From positions 5,630,193 through 5,694,192 of the forward strand of contig NC_087062.1 of NCBI RefSeq assembly GCF_963678635.1: DNA of 64,000 nucleotides, given 5' to 3'. Positions 59,772-64,000 of this stretch are shown here, piece by piece. Numbering within the stretch: position 1 is the first letter of the stretch; every line of letters begins with the position of its first letter. The position numbers were made by a program, and so were the translations under genes. Source of the stretch: Symsagittifera roscoffensis. Its lineage: Eukaryota > Xenacoelomorpha > Acoela > Convolutidae. A model generated the notes under the pieces. That model saw only the letters and a list, made by a program, of their open reading frames with translations. It did not search any database and had not been told where the DNA came from.

Positions 59772-60483
59772 TTTTTCTTGGGCTGCGCAGGAGGGGCAAT
59801 TACTCATTCTTGCATCCAACCTCGATTTAATATCCGGTATGCGATCGACGGGGACGCCGATGGATATTTTTGTCCGGGGAGTAGGGGTAAGACTTACCCA
59901 CACTGAAAAATTATTCATAAAAAATTAAGAATAGCAAGAGAGACAGGTGATCTAGAAGCAGAGATAGGCGAGGACCCTGATAAACCTGACATAGGGCGAA
60001 TAGATGAGTCAAATTTTAACTTACCAAATGAGTACTCAAGTAGCATAATTTTGACAGATAGCGATTTTATACTCACAAATCGAACATGTGCGATAGCGAT
60101 CACAGCGGACATGAGTTTTAAGACAGCGTAAGCAGCGAATTTCGTTAGAGAATATAAAAACATAGAATTCCTTTGGAAGCAGAGACCAGGAATAGGAGGC
60201 GTAGCAGCCTTGTCTCCGGCGGCGTCGCAGATACCGGGAAAGTATCTATGCTTCTTGGTGACTAGGGCGACGGAGAAGCAGGGAAAACCTGGTCTTGTCC
60301 TTAACGAGACTGAGAGACTTCCTAGTGGAGAGGGAGGTAAAGGAACTCTCGCTTCCAGTATACGACCCAAAGCGATGACGACTGCATCCACGGGAGCTGT
60401 GTGCAGTGATACACGTAATCTTTTCTGATAATAACAACATACAAGTATACTTACATAAGAAACATTATTTGAGTATAGGCTGA
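59772..60483 (+). pseudogene. Macrodomain-like region at the end of the retroelement, broken
   Basis: From about 60021 the frame gives SSIILTDSDFILTNRTCAIA, ITADMSFKTA, then AANFVREYKNIEFLWKQ, PGIGGVAALS and KYLCFLVTRATEKQ. The order and spacing of these blocks (strand-loop with A.ADM, helix with .AA.F...., AL...., Y..FLVT+) resemble the ADP-ribose-binding macrodomain of the TARG1/OARD1 (ALC1-like) class. Damage: TAA at 60129-60131, a single-base frameshift near 60290-60300, TGA at 60376-60378. In the shifted frame the sequence continues with LRDFLVE, ELSLPVYDP and NIQVYLHKKHYLSIG, ending at TGA 60481-60483, as expected for the last macrodomain strands. The usual Gly-rich loop near the catalytic Asp (SMPRIGCG in TARG1) is replaced, so hydrolase activity is doubtful even in an intact copy. 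The long antisense ORF (59915-60496) is a shadow. Confidence 0.55.
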
Positions 60484-60981
60484 GTTTAGGTTGCATGCAG
60501 AAGGCGTCATACTAAGTGTGTTGTGTGTGAGATGTTATATGTTATGTGTTATGAGTTTTTTTATTAAGACTCTGGCTAAGAAGAGATTAGTGACCATGAA
60601 TAGCCGAATGAGGATCTTAGGAATAGATCCGAAGTTTGGACTGTCCATTCTTAGGTCGAATTTCAAAATTTTAGCAATAAACTGATTTTAATATATTTGA
60701 AGATCAAAACCTTTTTATCTGAATGTTTTAAATAAATTTTAATAGGAAATTAGAGTAATGCTGACAAATGTGATATTCGTGACCTCTTCTCTAGATCCCG
60801 ATTGATCGTTTAATTATTCACCTGATTTCAATTGATCAAACTGATAAAAGAATCGAATCTAAAAGAATATGGACAATTTCGAATTGAACGGATTGATGGA
60901 GCGTACGTAGGAGCAATGATAGATGCGATCTATTGTCGGCTGATTGATTGAGACTTCGCTCTGGAGGATCCAGAGGTAGTC
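60484..60981. other. Non-coding junction between two retroelement segments
   Basis: AT-rich spacer after the last pol-like stop, with AGCAATAAAC at about 60675 and AAATAAATTTT at about 60730 as possible polyadenylation signals. It may contain a 3' UTR or LTR. I cannot identify LTR ends (TG..CA) because no second copy lies in the window. Confidence 0.4.
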
Positions 60982-61518
60982 ATGTTGCTGGTCGCCTTAA
61001 TAATTATCTTGGGGCATGATAACCGTGGTGAAGTTTTGTTGATGGCAGTATATGGAGAAAGAGGAGTACTAGACCGCCCAAACATGAGGGTAAGGAGGTG
61101 GAGAAACGGGGCTCTCTCAGGAAGTGACTTGGCAAACGAGCCTGGATTGGGAAGTTCCAGGACCTACCAACCAGGCGAGATGCCTCTGCCAACCAAGCCT
61201 AGGCCTGCTCTGAGAAGAATGCATCAGGAGATGAACAGCAAGACTGCCTCGTCTAGTTCACAACTGAGAACAGCTGTGCCACCAAAGAGGACAGGAGTAG
61301 AAGAAGAAGTTCAGACGAACGAGACCATGCAAGACCTCAACGGAACGATAGAAGAACTGGAGAAGATGAGAAAGGAGCTGGATGAAATGACCAAAACCAT
61401 GCTCAGTACGGAAGAAGACAGAGACATGTGGAAAAGATTGCGATTGTTTGAAGATCGCATTAAGAAACAGGGTCAAGGAATAGAGCGCTTGAGGCAGGAA
61501 TATAATGAGCGATCGTAA
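60982..61518 (+). CDS. Retroelement ORF with coiled coil, gag-like position
   Basis: A 178-codon ORF. After a short hydrophobic start, a basic Pro/Arg-rich region (MRVRRWRNGALSGSDLANEP) is followed by a heptad-rich helix (about 115-175: TIEELEKMRKELDEMTKTML, then RIKKQGQGIERLRQEY) predicted to be a coiled coil. No zinc knuckle is visible. It is the first of a row of same-strand ORFs with short spacing (stop at 61518, next ORF from 61528), which suggests one long coding region broken by mutation. I do not know its family. A gag-like or ORF1-like scaffold role is inferred from position and coiled coil only. Confidence 0.45.
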   Translation: MLLVALIIILGHDNRGEVLLMAVYGERGVLDRPNMRVRRWRNGALSGSDLANEPGLGSSRTYQPGEMPLPTKPRPALRRMHQEMNSKTASSSSQLRTAVPPKRTGVEEEVQTNETMQDLNGTIEELEKMRKELDEMTKTMLSTEEDRDMWKRLRLFEDRIKKQGQGIERLRQEYNERS

Positions 61519-61527
61519 CGGCTGGCG

Positions 61528-61911
61528 TTGACGACGGCAGTGGAAAAAGTGATACTTGCATGGAATGTTCCTCTTGGGCAGTCCCCGATGGAGCTCCTGA
61601 CGCCTCGCGAACTAAGTCAGACAACGGAGGTGCGATCCCCAACTACGATAGGGAGAGTAACAGTTCCGGACCCGAGTGACACACTAGGTGACACAGTCGT
61701 GGAGCAAACAGTGAGAAAATTGATAGAAACAGCTGGACGATCGGTCTCTAATAGGAAAGCGCCAGGTTCCGCGGTGCATGCACCCGATGGAACAATAGAT
61801 GATGTGGGCAGAGTTCAACTCTCCCACGAGACGATGACGAGAACGGGAGTTAGTGATAGAACGTTACCAACAAAGAGCTCCAAGGTCCCAGACAGGAAGA
61901 TAGGAGAATGA
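61528..61911 (+). CDS. Retroelement ORF, unknown function
   Basis: A 127-codon ORF in a different frame from its predecessor, starting at a TTG. Hydrophilic and Thr/Ser/Arg-rich (TVPDPSDTLGDTVVEQTVRK). No domain recognised. It probably belongs to the same polyprotein as the coiled-coil ORF upstream, separated by a frameshift. Confidence 0.35.
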   Translation: MTTAVEKVILAWNVPLGQSPMELLTPRELSQTTEVRSPTTIGRVTVPDPSDTLGDTVVEQTVRKLIETAGRSVSNRKAPGSAVHAPDGTIDDVGRVQLSHETMTRTGVSDRTLPTKSSKVPDRKIGE

Positions 61912-62061
61912 AGTGTCCCGATAGATTGACGTGCAGAAGAATAACCAGGTGAAGAATAACTTCGCAGGAGTTCCGGACACGGATCCGCGAGCCTGCTTCA
62001 ATCGATCGACTTGGAGCCCAGCAGTAAACCTGCAGCAACCGCCACTTGGGACATCACATCT

Positions 62062-62556
62062 GATGGTGTGTGACAGCTTGGTGAGAAGACTCCAGAACCT
62101 GAAGACCTAGCCCAGCTATTTCGAATGGTGGAGCTGATGAATCCAGGGAGGATCCCTAACATAATGATCCTAATAGGGACGAACAATGTATTTAGAGGCT
62201 CAGATCAGGAAGAGGCACAATGGGAGTCGATGATGGTGTGCCTATTAACTACTCTCTGGCAGAAATTCGAGGGCGCGGTACTAACGGTCTGCACCGCACC
62301 AATGAGCACAAAAAAATTGACATCGACAGGAAGAAGACATAATGCAGGAGTCATCAGGTGGAACAACATACTGAGAAATCTGGCAAGTCGGAATGGTGGA
62401 CGGATGATCCTTATGGACATCGAAAACGAGCTGAGAGCTATAGATCAGGCCAGACTAACCACTGATGGGATCCACTTTGATAGTATCGAAGGACAAGCCT
62501 GGGTGAACCGAGTCTCAAGGAGCGTCTGGATGAAATGGAAGTCGAACACTCTTTGA
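62062..62556 (+). pseudogene. SGNH/GDSL-hydrolase-like domain 1 of the retroelement
   Basis: The frame opens MVCDSLVRRLQNLK at 62062 (block I-like D-S-L with candidate nucleophile Ser). It is cut by TAG at 62107 and continues from 62125: IPNIMILIGTNNVFRG (block III, G-x-N) and MILMDIENEL. It ends with DGIHFDSIEGQAWVNR (block V, D-x-x-H). Spacing and order fit the SGNH esterase fold; such esterase domains are known in ORF1 of CR1-like LINEs. Apart from the single stop the domain is nearly intact. Substrate unknown; a lipid or acyl esterase role would be inference. Confidence 0.6.
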
Positions 62557-62794
62557 CACGGGAGTGCTGAAGAAAGAAGAAACAACGAACTAGCCGACAA
62601 TTTCAACCTTTCTGCCCTCTAAGCTAGAAACACGTCTGGTAACGGTCCCAGCCGTGACCTAAGGCCACAAAGCTCCAACACGAAGGTTAGGACCTGTCAA
62701 TCCGACCGCGGAGACGACAAGCACCTCGAGATCAGAGACAAGATCAGAGACAACGAGTACCAGCCGAGAGGAGCGACGACCACACAGGAGCTCT

Positions 62795-63256
62795 TTGATG
62801 TCGTCGAGGCCCAAACCTTCTCCCTGGCATATCTACAAACAGGACTTGATGAAATTGAAACTTCAGACGGTGAGGTTTGCAGCAGACGCCATGAGGATGT
62901 TAAATGGAGCGAGATTATCCGTCAACGGACTGTACTCAATCGCAGGCGTAGACTGTTTGATAGCAGCTGGCATAAACGTCAGCTCGACGACCGCCTTGAG
63001 ATTTGCTGACCTAGAGGGAATGCCCTCATACAATATAATGGGTCCAGTAAATGCAAGACCTTTGCAAGATGTGAAACTGAATCATGATGAAGGAAATCGA
63101 GAAGAAAGTCCCGGAAGATTCTTGACAACGAGGGCACCAATAGGACAACAAGTGAAAATGTTCAGGCAGATAAGAGCACCCCCAGATCACGTAAAAAAAG
63201 AGCGTACCCGAAACAAGTGGCTCAAGAAGGCGATGTTCAGAGATATGGTGGAATGA
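62795..63256 (+). CDS. Retroelement ORF, unknown function
   Basis: A 153-codon ORF. The N-terminal part has hydrophobic helices (TVRFAADAMRMLNG, IAGVDCLIAAGINVSSTTAL) and the C-terminal part is basic (HVKKERTRNKWLKK). It overlaps the next ORF by 40 bp in another frame, so the two were probably continuous before a frameshift. The basic end could bind nucleic acid; nothing more can be supported. Confidence 0.4.
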   Translation: MMSSRPKPSPWHIYKQDLMKLKLQTVRFAADAMRMLNGARLSVNGLYSIAGVDCLIAAGINVSSTTALRFADLEGMPSYNIMGPVNARPLQDVKLNHDEGNREESPGRFLTTRAPIGQQVKMFRQIRAPPDHVKKERTRNKWLKKAMFRDMVE

Positions 63257-63726
63257 AGGCAATTAGGAAAGACAAGACCATCTTTGCAGCGTATGACAAA
63301 GCAGAAATGAGGAAAGCAAAGATTATGATAGTCGCGAACTTGGACTTCGTATATACCTGCAAGTCTCTGTTTTGGCCTGACCTTATAATGTTGACAGCGG
63401 TTGACCTGGACCTAATGCAGTCGGTGTCATTGGCAATCGGGGTACAACGACATACGGAAATGAACCCAATCACAATCGTATATGCCGGCATGAACGACCA
63501 TCTACATAATAGGTGTTTCCTGAGAAGACTCAGAGAGGCTACGCCAGCCGAAGCCGCTGTATGGCCAGCTATAAAGGATATCCTCGAATCAGTGGGTGAA
63601 GTAGTAGACACGCTGAAAGAATGTACCTTCACTAAAATAACACGGAGAGCCGTGTTTGCACTGTCTCCGAGAAATGCACATCTCCCGGATGGACTGAAGT
63701 TCGTTCGGAAGGGAAATATGATGTGA
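63217..63726 (+). CDS. SGNH-hydrolase-like domain 2 of the retroelement
   Basis: A 169-codon ORF with alternating hydrophobic strands (KIMIVANLDFVY, DLIMLTAVDL) leading to ITIVYAGMNDHLHNRCFLRR. The last is a G-x-N-D motif like block III of SGNH hydrolases, followed by a long helix (AVWPAIKDILESVGEVVDTL) and another strand (RRAVFALSP). No block I Ser (GDS) is visible, so it may be a non-catalytic relative. The stop at 63726 is probably a frameshift effect, since similar composition resumes at 63761. The antisense ORF 63237-63746 is a shadow. Confidence 0.45.
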   Translation: MAQEGDVQRYGGMKAIRKDKTIFAAYDKAEMRKAKIMIVANLDFVYTCKSLFWPDLIMLTAVDLDLMQSVSLAIGVQRHTEMNPITIVYAGMNDHLHNRCFLRRLREATPAEAAVWPAIKDILESVGEVVDTLKECTFTKITRRAVFALSPRNAHLPDGLKFVRKGNMM

Positions 63727-63760
63727 TCAAATCTAATCTGCCCCAAATTGCGGAATAGAG

Positions 63761-64000
63761 ATGGAGAACCTAAGACCCTTTAGGGCGGAATTACCTGCGG
63801 TGTGGTCTGACATCTCGAATGCGATGCGAAGATTCAAGAACCATTCACTACACATGTTAGTATTAGACGAAGTATTGGGGTTGGAACTGTCCAACTTCAA
63901 CCGACAACTTAAATTGAAACCAGGAATTGACGATGACCATCGAGTAATCGTAGCGATGTCGAACGACTTATGGTCCCGACGAATGGAAGTAAAGGAGAAA
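63761..64000 (+). CDS. Retroelement ORF, partial, runs off the window
   Basis: Open from ATG 63761 to the window edge with no stop (80 codons). It reads MENLRPFRAELPAVWSDISN, then HSLHMLVLDEVLGLELSNF and DDDHRVIVAMSND. It likely continues the preceding SGNH-like region after a frameshift of about 30 bases. Its full length is unknown. Confidence 0.5.
   Translation, partial: MENLRPFRAELPAVWSDISNAMRRFKNHSLHMLVLDEVLGLELSNFNRQLKLKPGIDDDHRVIVAMSNDLWSRRMEVKEK

Noticed and set aside
59915-60496. 193-codon ORF on the minus strand
   Set aside because: It is antisense to the macrodomain-like region, which has recognisable blocks on the + strand; the ORF shows no domain and arises from base composition.
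63237-63746. 169-codon ORF on the minus strand
   Set aside because: Exact antisense of the SGNH-like ORF 63217-63726, with no family resemblance of its own.

Overview
The window is nuclear DNA of an animal, most likely a non-vertebrate metazoan. The evidence is spliced genes with mostly GT-AG introns (often several kb), animal-type families (NEK8, TATDN2, MPPED, a Rab with a CaaL tail, a classical aquaporin), and AT-rich intergenic DNA full of degraded transposons. Two 200-base N gaps (2215-2414 and 58547-58746) mark it as draft assembly. I cannot name the species or phylum from the sequence alone.

Layout. 1-5.3 kb: repeats only (hAT-type MITEs, an inverted-repeat family ending in TTCCGAC, a LINE scrap). 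5.4-7.1 kb (+): a three-exon aquaporin. 7.1-11.5 kb: gene-free, with a LINE relic. 11.5-17.9 kb (-): a four-exon Rab GTPase whose second exon is followed by a seven-copy tandem array of its own 3' part. 17.9-24 kb: repeats and one possible two-exon small gene. 24.1-31.1 kb (-): a six-exon TATDN2-like nuclease gene with a long charged N-terminal region; its 3 kb intron 3 holds a GGAT-type minisatellite. 31.1-35.4 kb: a composite tandem-repeat element. 35.5-45.4 kb (-): a seven-exon NEK8 gene, with an intronless MPPED-like phosphoesterase gene nested on the same strand in intron 1. 45.4-58.5 kb: a second copy of the composite repeat, a LINE split by an internally deleted hAT transposon with a perfect 8-bp target duplication, and degenerate reverse transcriptase and J-domain remnants. 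58.7-64.0 kb (+): GC-richer, younger-looking retroelement sequence.

The most unusual material is at the right end. An integrase C-terminal region is followed by an acidic tail and a broken macrodomain-like region. After a short gene-free stretch comes a run of ORFs with a coiled coil and two SGNH-hydrolase-like segments, open at the window edge. This looks like the 3' end of one retroelement followed by the 5' part of another in the same orientation. A retroelement combining integrase, macrodomain and SGNH esterase modules is the best candidate here for an undescribed system.

The host genes are not an operon and share no obvious pathway. NEK8 is a ciliary kinase and the Rab is a membrane-traffic GTPase. 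The others are a water/solute channel, a metal-dependent nuclease and a metallophosphoesterase. Exon boundaries were placed by hand from splice signals, reading-frame phase and family alignment from memory; no database search was possible.
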